Assembly (NCBI GenBank): GCA_009919985.1
Contig: RGAX01000028.1
Span: 1 to 19,530 of the forward strand
DNA from: Opitutaceae bacterium
GTDB taxonomy: Bacteria > Verrucomicrobiota > Verrucomicrobiia > Opitutales > Opitutaceae
Direction: 5' to 3'
DNA: 19,530 nt
Shown piece after piece: positions 1 through 8,000 of the stretch. A program made the position numbers and the translations under genes. The stretch's first letter is position 1. Each line of letters starts with the position of its first letter. Under the pieces are notes generated by a model. The model was not told the DNA's origin and searched no databases. It worked only from the letters and a program-made list of their open reading frames with translations.

Positions 1-982
1 TAAATTTGACGCCACGAGATTCGGCAAGCACCCGGGCATCAATCGCAAAAGCTTCCAGCATCATGCGTGGGTCTTGGAGTTGAGTCTGGAGTGTGACGGC
101 CTGCGATTCGGCCCGGGAAAGAAACAGTAGCTCTTCTATGATCTGGTTAAGCCGGGCGATTTCCTCCAACGCCATGTGCACCGCCTCCTCTTGGGCGGGC
201 TTTAAACCACCCTCAAGCGCCAACTTTTCAGTCTGCAGCCGCACCAACGAAAGCGGCGTTTTTAGTTCATGTGAAGCCTCCGCGGTGAAGCGCCGCGTTT
301 GGTTAAAGGCGACCTCAATGCGATCGAACATTTCGTTAAGTAACCTCGCCAAATTTGAAATTTCATCATGCACTGCAGGGACTGGAATGCGTTCGCCAAG
401 ATTATCCGAATTGATGCGAGCAGCCGTTTCCTGGATCAAACGGACCGGCTGAAGCGCCAGCCGACTTAAGCCATACCCGACTGCGCTACTGGCTATCAGC
501 ATCACCAGTAGCAAACCCACAAAAAGTTGCTCGTAGGCCTTCATCACTCCTCGAACCTGTCTTTTGGAGGTGGCGATCATTATTTCCATGGGCTCCATGA
601 TAAATTCTGAAACGCGCAGCTCCCCAATGCCGTTTACTACAGAATTATAATGGATGCCCGGCTTATCTGGTATCGACTGCCCTTTGAGATTACTCGAGCG
701 AAACACCGTCCCGGTTCCTCTCCGATGAATTTCGATATAAAATAATACGGAAGCGTACTCCGTTGTTTCGCGCAGGCGCTCTTCAATTTCGACCGCAGAG
801 AGCTTGGCGTAGTCGGGGCCTAGCCGCGGCCGAATTTGTTCAAATTCCGCGGCGTTCAATAACTCGAGCGCATCGATCGCATGCTTTTCTAGATAATACC
901 GACCTCCCAAGAAAAGTGCCGCGAAAGTCGCCGTCGAAGCAAACGCATACCAAAACGCGAGGCGAATACCGATCGATTTCAC
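1..982 (-). CDS. Sensor histidine kinase, HAMP type (C-terminus beyond window)
   Basis: This is the membrane sensor kinase of a two-component system. It would autophosphorylate on histidine and pass the phosphate to the regulator encoded just upstream. I translated the minus strand from GTG at 982 and it stays open to the window edge, giving 327 complete codons. Visible parts are a first membrane helix (about residues 6-27), a periplasmic sensor segment (about 30-150), a second helix (about 153-174), a HAMP linker (about 175-228) and the dimerisation/phosphoacceptor helix. The H-box is EASHELKTPL with the acceptor His238. The ATPase domain (N, G1, G2 boxes) lies outside the window. The GTG start overlaps the regulator's TGA stop by 4 bp, so the two are translationally coupled. 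The overall plan resembles CusS/IrlS-type metal or envelope sensors, but nothing here identifies the signal. Confidence 0.93.
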   Translation of the reverse strand, partial: MKSIGIRLAFWYAFASTATFAALFLGGRYYLEKHAIDALELLNAAEFEQIRPRLGPDYAKLSAVEIEERLRETTEYASVLFYIEIHRRGTGTVFRSSNLKGQSIPDKPGIHYNSVVNGIGELRVSEFIMEPMEIMIATSKRQVRGVMKAYEQLFVGLLLVMLIASSAVGYGLSRLALQPVRLIQETAARINSDNLGERIPVPAVHDEISNLARLLNEMFDRIEVAFNQTRRFTAEASHELKTPLSLVRLQTEKLALEGGLKPAQEEAVHMALEEIARLNQIIEELLFLSRAESQAVTLQTQLQDPRMMLEAFAIDARVLAESRGVKF

Positions 983-1644
983 AGCAATTGATAACCCACG
1001 CCACGCATGGTCTTAAAACGAGGATGCGCGGGATCTACTTCGATTTTTGAACGCAATTTGCTCATATAAACATCGAGCAGGTTGGTATCCACGTCGTAAT
1101 GCGATTCCCAGATTTTTTCCGAAATGAGTGTGCGCGGCAAGATGCGGCCTGGATTGTGTAGGAAAACTTCCAGCAGCGCAAATTCGCGGCTGGTTAGATC
1201 GATCGGTGCGCCATTAAGCGTGACCGTGCGACCCAGTAAATCCATGCGCAAACCTCGATGCTCCAACACGGTATCTTTGGCCGCGCTTTGGCGCCGGAGT
1301 AGGGAGCGCACGCGAGCGAGTAATTCTTCGAGCGAAAACGGCTTGGCCAAATAATCATCTGCGCCGAGATCGAGTCCTTTAATGCGATCTTGGACCGAGT
1401 CGCGCGCACTCAGAATCAGCACGGGCTCGTTGAAACCTCCGCGGCGCCACTCGCGCAACAACTCTAGGCCATCGCCATCGGGTAAACCGAGATCGAGAAT
1501 GATGGTGTCGTAATGGGTTTCGCAGAGTGCGTCTCGCGCGGCGGCGCAGGTTTGCACCCAGGTTGCGGTGTAAGCCTGCTCACTCAGGCCTTTTTTCAAA
1601 AATTGGCCGAGTCGGCGTTGGTCTTCGACAATGAGGATTTTCAC
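979..1644 (-). CDS. OmpR/PhoB-family response regulator
   Basis: DNA-binding regulator of the two-component pair, 221 residues, the normal length for the family. The receiver domain (about 1-118) shows the acidic pocket around Asp8 (ILIVEDQ), the phosphoacceptor Asp51 (IILDLGLPDGDG), the switch Ser79 (LILSARD) and the conserved Lys101 (LAKPFSLEELLAR). The C-terminal winged helix (about 127-221) includes LTSREFALLE, the recognition-helix region DVDTNLLDVYMSKLRSKIE and the terminal hairpin TMRGVGYQLL. The start is GTG at 1644, right before KILIVEDQ, with no evident Shine-Dalgarno. It is the first gene of the regulator-kinase operon and overlaps the kinase by 4 bp. It resembles CusR/CopR/IrlR-type regulators, but the target cannot be read from sequence. 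The divergent beta-barrel gene is a plausible target. Confidence 0.95.
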   Translation of the reverse strand: MKILIVEDQRRLGQFLKKGLSEQAYTATWVQTCAAARDALCETHYDTIILDLGLPDGDGLELLREWRRGGFNEPVLILSARDSVQDRIKGLDLGADDYLAKPFSLEELLARVRSLLRRQSAAKDTVLEHRGLRMDLLGRTVTLNGAPIDLTSREFALLEVFLHNPGRILPRTLISEKIWESHYDVDTNLLDVYMSKLRSKIEVDPAHPRFKTMRGVGYQLL

Positions 1645-1711
1645 GGGGTGGGGTGGTTCCGATCTTGTGTTTATTTAAGCGCCGTTTTTCCGGCCCGCGA
1701 GGGCAAACTCC

Positions 1712-1743
1712 CTGAAGTTTTCTTCAGACCCCATTCACTTCAG
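1712..1743. promoter_or_regulatory. Candidate operator: CTGAAG/CTTCAG repeats between divergent genes
   Basis: The 129-bp gap between the response regulator and the divergent beta-barrel gene holds a perfect inverted repeat CTGAAG-TTTT-CTTCAG (1712-1727). A third copy of CTTCAG lies at 1738-1743, 16 bp downstream of the second in the same orientation. The cluster sits 30-60 bp before the beta-barrel gene's ATG, where a regulator of that gene could bind. The 16-bp spacing is not the 10-11 bp typical of OmpR-type dimers, so the link to the adjacent regulator is a guess. The palindrome could also form a small hairpin in RNA. Confidence 0.3.
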
Positions 1744-1773
1744 ATTTATTACTGGGATCTAAAGTAATTTTGA

Positions 1774-2454
1774 ATGCCTTTCTCTTTTTACCGTTTAGCT
1801 TTATTTTTCACGGTCCTCGTCGTGTTGCGCCCACTTGCGCAGGCTTCGCGCAGTGGCCTGAACAACACTCCCATCGCCGATGTTTCGGCGAGTGGCACCG
1901 GCGTCGTCCAAGGCTATTCGGCTTTTGGGGAAGATCGTAAACCCTCCTTTTTTACGGGTGCGCGCGCGGGCTTTAATCCATTCGGCGAAAGAATCGAGGC
2001 GGGCTTTGATACGCGCTGGAAACCGGGTGTTTCGGTGCCGGTTTATTTTAACGCCAAATGGGCCTCAACTTGGGACAAGGTTTGGCCGATGCTGGGTCTC
2101 GGCGTGGCCAACTTTGCGCCAAGGGCCCAAGACCGTGATCGGCTGGGACAGCCGCAGACGTATGGCGTGTTCAGCTACGATACAGGCGTCGTGCGTTTCC
2201 ACTCTGGCTACGCGATCCAGCGCAAAAATAACGCGACGTTTTTTGGTTTGGATCGCTCATGGCTGATTGACGGTCGCAAGCTCACGTTTCGCTCCGACTT
2301 AATCGAGATTCAAGACGCCGGCCAATGGCTGGGGAGCGCCGGTTTCACGTATAAATTTACCGATGCACTGGGTGTCGAGCTGTGGGAAAGTAAGCCCACC
2401 GAACGCGGCAAAGCTTACACGACTTTTAAACTCGGCTATTCTTTCAAGCGTTGA
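1774..2454 (+). CDS. Exported beta-barrel-like outer membrane protein, function unknown
   Basis: A 226-residue protein with a signal peptide (about 1-24, hydrophobic LALFFTVLVVL, likely cleaved after AQA). The rest consists of alternating short amphipathic strands rich in aromatic residues, glycine and charged turns: FFTGARAGFNPFG, IEAGFDTRWKPGVSVPVYFNAKW, GVFSYDTGVVRFHSGYAIQRK, LGSAGFTYKFTDALGVELWES and a final TTFKLGYSFKR. This pattern fits a small outer-membrane barrel of roughly 8-10 strands. It does not end in the usual C-terminal Phe but in Phe-Lys-Arg. I recognise no named family. It is transcribed away from the two-component genes and may be regulated by them. It converges on the small gene at 2470-2637 with only 15 bp between the stops. 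Confidence 0.8.
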   Translation: MPFSFYRLALFFTVLVVLRPLAQASRSGLNNTPIADVSASGTGVVQGYSAFGEDRKPSFFTGARAGFNPFGERIEAGFDTRWKPGVSVPVYFNAKWASTWDKVWPMLGLGVANFAPRAQDRDRLGQPQTYGVFSYDTGVVRFHSGYAIQRKNNATFFGLDRSWLIDGRKLTFRSDLIEIQDAGQWLGSAGFTYKFTDALGVELWESKPTERGKAYTTFKLGYSFKR

Positions 2455-2462
2455 GGTAGATC

Positions 2463-2491
2463 CGCGCGGTTAATCGAAAAATTTCCGCGCG
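2463..2491. terminator. Possible hairpin terminator between convergent genes
   Basis: CGCGCGG (2463-2469) and CCGCGCG (2485-2491) form a 7-bp all-GC stem around a 15-nt AT-rich loop. It starts 8 bp after the stop of the beta-barrel gene and overlaps the last codons of the convergent small gene. There is no clean T-tract on either side, so it is only a candidate for ending the plus-strand transcript. Confidence 0.3.
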
Positions 2492-2637
2492 AGTTTCCAG
2501 CTCACGTAAACTACCACGAGACTGCCGATGCCGCTCAGCATGAAGTTGGTGAAAAAATCCCAGCCCAGCGCCTCGCCCAACCACCAGCCGAGGTAGCCGC
2601 CGATGGTAGTGCCGATGAAGATGCAGAGTTTGTTCAC
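2470..2637 (-). CDS. Small two-helix membrane protein (55 aa), coupled to carboxypeptidase
   Basis: I found this short gene by translating the minus strand downstream of the carboxypeptidase. It starts with GTG at 2637, begins MNKLCIFIGTTIGGYLGWWL, and ends at TAA (2472-2470). It has two hydrophobic segments, about residues 4-20 and 31-48, separated by a short acidic loop (GEALGWD), and ends in a basic tail (KLARKFFD). This looks like a helical-hairpin inner-membrane protein with glycine-rich packing faces. Its GTG overlaps the TGA of the carboxypeptidase in a GTGA arrangement, the same coupling as in the regulator-kinase pair at the left. That overlap, the absence of stops and the clean membrane pattern are why I call it real. 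I do not recognise a named family and the function is unknown. Confidence 0.78.
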   Translation of the reverse strand: MNKLCIFIGTTIGGYLGWWLGEALGWDFFTNFMLSGIGSLVVVYVSWKLARKFFD

Positions 2638-3899
2638 GGTTTAACAGGTGCGGTAAGCGTGGGCTTGGTGGCCTCGGCGGCGAGCAGTTGCTCCATCAGG
2701 GATTCGGCTGCGGCCGTGGCGATGGCTTGAAGCATGACTCGGTCCGTGTTGTCGCCGACTTCGTAGGTGCACGTGGGGATGCCGAATTCGCGATACGCCC
2801 AATTATGCGAGGTTGTGATCGTCGGCTTGCGCTGCGTGGAGCGTTTGGGGGTGTTGTGCGGCAGGCGGGAGGTGATGCCGGCGATCCAGGCGGCAGTGAA
2901 ACCGGGTAACTGCGAGGGCCAATCGTCGGGCTGCGTGTAGAGTCCGTCCACAAAGCTCGAGTGAAAATCGATGTGGAAATAGTGGGGACCGCGCGCGCGC
3001 ATGGCTTGAAATTGATCGCGCACGGCGCGGGTCTCGGGGTTTTCCCACAGGCCCCAATCACGGTTGAGGTCGACGCCGCGGGCGTTGTGGCGCCAGTAGC
3101 CGCCGTTGACGCCGTCGGGGTTGACGAGGGGTACGAGCATCACGGCGAATTTTTCGCGGAAGCGGTGCGCAAGCGGCGTCTCGGCTACTAGGGTTTCAAT
3201 GAAGCGGAGCAGCGCCTGCGAGCCGGTCGTTTCCGGTGGATGTTGGCGGCTCACTACGGTGATAAAGTTGGGCTTTGTTCCCGTCGGCACGGCGTTGATC
3301 TCGAGTTTGTAAATCGGTTGGCCGAGCTCGGAGCGGCCAATCTCGTTGCGCGTGACGAACGGCAGGCGTTCCAGCGTGCGGCTCCATGCATCGAGGCGCT
3401 CGGTGGAGATAATTTCCTGCGCCGAAACCCACAGCGGCTCCGGGCCAACTTTCAGCGTGATCGTGCCTTCATCGGCGGCGGGGCCGTGTTTAAAAGCCTC
3501 GGCCGGTAATGCGATCCAGCTCGTGCCATCGATGCTGATTTTGGGAATGTAGCGCAGCGCGGTGCCTTCGCAGCTGACGTGGATTTTGATGATTTTTGCC
3601 GTTTTGGCGGTGACGCGGAACGCGAACCACGGGCTCGCGTTGATCGGGCGATTTTCCGGCGAGGTCACGACCGCGAAGTGATCGCGAGCGATACGCGTGC
3701 AGGCGTTGATACGGGCGGCGGAAAATTGCGTGTCAAACGTGACTCCGTCCTCGCTGAATTCCCAGGTGCGCGCGGGGGTGGCGGTGAGCGAAGGCTTCGC
3801 TGGCGTGGCAGCGTGCGCGTACGGCAGGACGAAGCTGAACGTTGCGGCAGTGATGACACCGGCAAGAATTAACGAGGGTACGCGGCGAGCAATTATCAT
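2634..3899 (-). CDS. Exported M14-family zinc carboxypeptidase
   Basis: A metallocarboxypeptidase, or a related hydrolase acting on C-terminal amino acids or side-chain peptides, predicted to be periplasmic or secreted. The 421 residues start with a signal peptide (about 1-30, cleavage near YAHA-ATPA). Residues 45-175 form a beta-rich domain (WEFSEDGVTFDTQF, WFAFRV) like the N-terminal domain of the cytosolic-carboxypeptidase (AGBL/CCP) subgroup. The catalytic domain follows: His220-x-x-Glu223 (QHPPETTG) and His313 (HIDFHSS) as zinc ligands, Arg274/Asn279/Arg280 (ARGVDLNRD) as substrate-binding positions, and Glu380 (CTYEVGDN) as the general base. All key residues appear present. The start is ATG at 3899 and is fixed by the signal peptide. 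The gene is followed with a 4-bp overlap by the 55-residue membrane protein. The substrate cannot be inferred: the CCP subgroup includes deglutamylases, but peptidoglycan peptides are equally possible. Confidence 0.9.
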   Translation of the reverse strand: MIIARRVPSLILAGVITAATFSFVLPYAHAATPAKPSLTATPARTWEFSEDGVTFDTQFSAARINACTRIARDHFAVVTSPENRPINASPWFAFRVTAKTAKIIKIHVSCEGTALRYIPKISIDGTSWIALPAEAFKHGPAADEGTITLKVGPEPLWVSAQEIISTERLDAWSRTLERLPFVTRNEIGRSELGQPIYKLEINAVPTGTKPNFITVVSRQHPPETTGSQALLRFIETLVAETPLAHRFREKFAVMLVPLVNPDGVNGGYWRHNARGVDLNRDWGLWENPETRAVRDQFQAMRARGPHYFHIDFHSSFVDGLYTQPDDWPSQLPGFTAAWIAGITSRLPHNTPKRSTQRKPTITTSHNWAYREFGIPTCTYEVGDNTDRVMLQAIATAAAESLMEQLLAAEATKPTLTAPVKP

Positions 3900-4020
3900 G
3901 GCAACGAGTGGGGCAATGAATCGAAGAGAGTATCGGGATTAATTAGGGATTGGGCCGGCGCACTCTGCAAGACCGTGCTCGAATGTGTAGGTCTGCGCTG
4001 CCCACTGTCGAAGTCCCTCC

Positions 4021-4042
4021 CTAGGCAAATAATTGCACCTAG
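4021..4042. promoter_or_regulatory. Imperfect palindrome in divergent leader
   Basis: CTAGG (4021-4025) and CCTAG (4038-4042) flank CAA-ATAA-TTG, giving an interrupted dyad centred near 4031. It lies in the gap between the carboxypeptidase and the hydrolase gene, upstream of the direct repeats at 4060-4081. It could be an operator half of the divergent control region or a weak hairpin. No regulator can be named. Confidence 0.22.
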
Positions 4043-4059
4043 TTAGCATGGCGGGTCAG

Positions 4060-4081
4060 TTTGTTCGAATTTTGTTCGATT
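4060..4081. promoter_or_regulatory. 11-bp tandem direct repeat upstream of the hydrolase gene
   Basis: TTTGTTCGAAT (4060-4070) is followed immediately by TTTGTTCGATT (4071-4081), matching at 10 of 11 positions. The period of one helical turn places two identical faces side by side, as expected for a tandem activator site. It lies directly in front of the hydrolase-receptor pair. The binding protein is unknown. Confidence 0.35.
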
Positions 4082-4115
4082 CTTGGGTTTTTGCATCATA
4101 TCATTTTTCCTCATT

Positions 4116-4985
4116 TTGACGAAGTCTTGGTACATTTTTATCGCGATGGCTCTGCTAGGCTGGTCCGGACTGGGCGCGCGGGCGGCTGAACCTGGGGTAG
4201 CACCGCGCGGAAATTTCATGTTTACCCACGGTGGGCATACCTTGCGGGTTTGGTATTTTCGCTCGGCGGCGACGCCAGCTGATGCTCCGGTGTTGTTTGT
4301 GATGCACGGGGTGGGGCGTAACGCTGAAGAATACCTCGATGATTGGATCGAGCTCGCTTCGCAGAAGCAGTTTCTCGTGGTGGTGCCGGAGTTTTCGAAA
4401 GCAGAATTTCCCGGTGAAGAAGCGTATAATTCTGGCAACATGTTCGACAAGACGGGTCATCCGACTCCGCGCGAACGTTGGTCTTATTCAATGATCGAGC
4501 CGTTGTTTGACGCGCTCGCACCGCAACTCGGCCATCATCGTAAAGATTACATGCTCTTCGGGCATTCGGCAGGGGCGCAGTTTGTGCACCGTTTTGTTTA
4601 TTTTATGCCTGAGGCGCGTTATACGCGGGCGGTAGCGGCCAACGCCGGTTGGTACACGTTGCCGAGTCTCGACGTGGCTTTTCCCTACGGACTCAAAGGA
4701 AGCACGATTGATGTCGCGGCCTTGCGGGCGGCGTGGGCGCGTCCGCTCGTGGTTTTGCTTGGTGAAGCGGATATCGACCCGAAAAGTTCGGCGCTCCGCC
4801 ACACACCCGAGGCTGATGCGCAGGGGCTATATCGTTTTGCGCGGGGCCAGTTTTTCTATGCCCAGGCGCGCGCTGCGGCTGCGACTAGTCACGCGCCTTT
4901 TAACTGGACCCTCGCCACGGCGCCCGGAATCGCCCACTCTAATAAAGGTATGGCTCCGTTTGCGGTTCACCATTTTTTCCCTTAA
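4116..4985 (+). CDS. Exported alpha/beta hydrolase (PHB-depolymerase/esterase-like)
   Basis: A serine hydrolase of the alpha/beta fold, probably an esterase acting in the periplasm or outside the cell. Starting at TTG 4116 gives a clean signal peptide (MTKSWYIFIAMALLGWSGLGARA, cleavage before AEPG, here named by its ends: MTKSW to GARA). An in-frame TTG at 4083 would add 11 hydrophobic residues and abut the direct repeat. The ATG at 4146 would cut into the signal peptide. In the 289-residue form the oxyanion region is VMHGVGRN (about 63-70), the nucleophile elbow is GHSAG with Ser151, the acid is Asp219 or Asp221 (GEADID) and the base is His274 (GIAHSNKG), so the triad looks complete. The family resemblance is to esterase PHB depolymerase-like hydrolases. 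The substrate is unknown. The TonB-dependent receptor starts 31 bp after the stop, so the two are probably co-transcribed. Confidence 0.83.
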   Translation: MTKSWYIFIAMALLGWSGLGARAAEPGVAPRGNFMFTHGGHTLRVWYFRSAATPADAPVLFVMHGVGRNAEEYLDDWIELASQKQFLVVVPEFSKAEFPGEEAYNSGNMFDKTGHPTPRERWSYSMIEPLFDALAPQLGHHRKDYMLFGHSAGAQFVHRFVYFMPEARYTRAVAANAGWYTLPSLDVAFPYGLKGSTIDVAALRAAWARPLVVLLGEADIDPKSSALRHTPEADAQGLYRFARGQFFYAQARAAAATSHAPFNWTLATAPGIAHSNKGMAPFAVHHFFP

Positions 4986-5016
4986 TTATCACCTGTTTCT
5001 ATTTTCCTAAACTACC

Positions 5017-8000
5017 ATGACAACACCAGCTAACCCCCCACGCCTAAACCTCGCTGTCGCCTTGTTGGCGAGCGCCGTGTTCGCCCTCACCGCCTCCGCT
5101 CAGTCGGTCGATCAGACCGTCAAGCTCGAGGCTTTCACTGTCACCGGTTCCAACGTCAAGCGTCTCGATCAGGAAAAAGTCCTGCCCGTGACCGTGTTGG
5201 CTGCCAGCGAACTCGAAGTGCGCGATGCCTCGCAGCCTTCCGAATTGTTGACTGCGCTCCCGCAGGTTACCGGCCTCCCTGGCAACGAAACTGCGACCCT
5301 CGGCGCCACCGCTCGCGGTGACAACGCCAGTGTCTCGCTCCGTGGTATTCCCTCGAGCAATACGCTCATCCTCCTCAACGGTCGTCGTCTCACGCCGCAT
5401 CCCATCAGCCAGTCTGAAGCCGGCGCTCCGACGCTCTCGACCAACGTCAACACCCTGCCCAACCGCGGCCTCGAGCGCGTTGAAATCCTGCGTGACGGCG
5501 CCTCGTCCATCTACGGCACTGACGCCGTCGCTGGTGTCGTGAATTACGTCACCAATAAAAATTTCCGCGGCACCGAGCTCGCGTTGCGCTTTGGCGAGAC
5601 CCGCTACGGCGACGGTCAAGAAACCCGCGCGACGCTCACTCACGGCTTCGATTTCTCGAAGGGCCGGGGTCGCGCCATGATCACCGCCGATTACTACAGC
5701 CGCGAAGCGATGTACGCCCGCGATCGTTCTTTCTCTGCCGAAGCCGACAACAGCTACCGCGCTCCCGCGCCGTGGAATCTCTCGACGGTCACCACGTTCA
5801 ACCTGCGCTCCGCCACGACCCAATATGGTAATTACCTACTCGGCACCGTGGGCGGCACCGATGCTTACGGCTCGATTAACTCCTTCACCGGCGCGCGTCC
5901 TACCGGCGTTCCTGCGACGTTAGCTGCCACCTCCGGCGCCTTCTTCCTCGTGCCCAACGGTACGGGCGGCGCGGCTTTTGCCACCGCCACTCCAAGTCGC
6001 GCTGGCGTGACGGCCGATTACTACTGGAACAACAACGCCGTGCGCGTCATCCAGCCCAAGTCCGATCGCGCGAACATTTTTGCTAGCGGCGAATTTGATC
6101 TCACCAGCCGCATCACCGCCTTCGCCGACGCCAGCCTCTATCAAGCCCAGTCTATCACCTACCGCGAAGCCGACGGCATCACCCAAAGCACTGACGGCTA
6201 CATCGTCGTGCCCGCGAGCAACCCCTTTAACCCCTTCGGCGACCGCTTCTGGTCCACCACTGGCGCCGCTAATACCGACGGCACCGCGCGCCTTACTGGC
6301 ACGCCTTCTGCCGTTTCGATCACCAACAAACGTCTCTCCGATCTGGCGACACGCACCGATTACGTCGACACCTCCGTTTATCGCGGTGTCATGGGTCTCC
6401 GTGGCAAACTTAGCGGCTCTTGGTCCTGGGAAGCTGCGCTGCTTTATTCTGCGGCCCGAGTGATCGAAAATGAAACCGGCCCTAGCCGGAAAAGTAAGTT
6501 GATCGCTGCCATCAACCAGACCGATCCCGCCAAAGCGTTCAACCCCTTCACCCGCACCTTCGCCGTGCAAAACGGCACACTCGTCGCCACCGGCAATTAT
6601 AAGAATCCCGACAGCGTCACTTCAACGTTCCGCTCTGAATTTATTCGCAATGGCATCACGAAACTCGGCAGCGGCGACGTCCGCGCCTCCGGCGATGTAT
6701 TCCCCATCTGGGGCGGCAACGCCATCGGCGGCGCTTTCGGTGGCGAGTTCCGTTACGAGACCTACGACGATTACCGTCCGCCCTACGCCGGCTTGAATCC
6801 CGCCGGCTCCGGCCTCAACCCCGAGAGCAACGATTTCCTCGGCTTCTCGCCCAACTCCGACACCCACGGCAACCGCCACGTCGCGGCCGCCTACCTCGAG
6901 ACTGTGGTTCCGCTCGTCGGCAACAAATTCACGCTCCCGCTCGTGCGTTCTCTCGAGCTCACCGCTTCCGCGCGCTACGAGAGCTACACCGACTTTGGCT
7001 CCACTACCAAGCCGAAGTACGGCATCAACTGGCGCCCCAACTCTTGGATCATGGGTCGCGCTTCCTACAACGAAGGTTTCCATGCGCCTAACCTCGCCCA
7101 ACTCTTCACCGGCACGCTCATCCGCACGGTCACCGGCAGCACCGATTCTTACCGCAGCGCGGTCACGGGTTTGACCACCGATGGCCCATCAAATCGTCGC
7201 AGTGTCGCCTCTGGTAATCGCGCTCTTAAGCCCGAGACTTCCTCCGGTAAATCCGGCGGCGTCGTCATCGACGTACCCTTCGTGAAGGGGCTCTCCGTCT
7301 CCGTCGATTACTGGGAAATTGAGCAAAAGAGCATCATCTCTTCATCCGGTTCAATCGCCGATGACACCGCGGCTCTCCAGGCCGCCACGCAAGCCGCCCT
7401 CGCCGCGGGCCAGAACATCAACTCCATCGACCTTGGCTCCGGCACCGCCAACTACAAGGGCGACGGCTCCGTGGTCCGCCTCGCGGTTACTCAGGCCGAT
7501 CGCGATTTCTTCACCACGTATAACGCCAAGCAAGTCCCCGGCAATCAACGCGCCGTCGTCGGCTCGATCGATATCCTCCGCACGACTTACTTCAACAAAG
7601 CCTCCCAGTTCGTGAACGGTTTCGACTTCGATGTGAACTACCGCTTCCCGAAACTCGCCCTTGGCAACTTTGTGTTTAACACTACCTGGACCAAGCTCAA
7701 CGATTTCCACAATTACAGCGTCACCGGGGCCGCTCGCACCGAACTGCGCAACACCAACGCCGCTGGCGGTGCTTCGCCCAACTGGCGCGGCGCCTCCACG
7801 CTCACCTGGCGCCGCCAGCAATGGGGTGCGGGCTTTGGCTTCTACTACATCGGCAGCTACACGGACACAGGCGCTACCACCACGCAGGCTACCTATGAGT
7901 CGCTCGGTTCCCCGAGCTACATCACGCCCATCGTGAACAACGGCGCGGTTTCTTACCGCTACACGGTCCACGATACGAAATCTTACAACGTTTACGGCTC

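Noticed and set aside
93..452. A 119-codon plus-strand frame at the left edge
   Set aside because: It is antisense to the HAMP and H-box region of the sensor kinase, which translates cleanly on the minus strand.
5044..5823. A 259-codon minus-strand frame inside the TonB-dependent receptor gene
   Set aside because: It overlaps the conserved plug region of the receptor, and its composition follows from the codon bias of the real gene.
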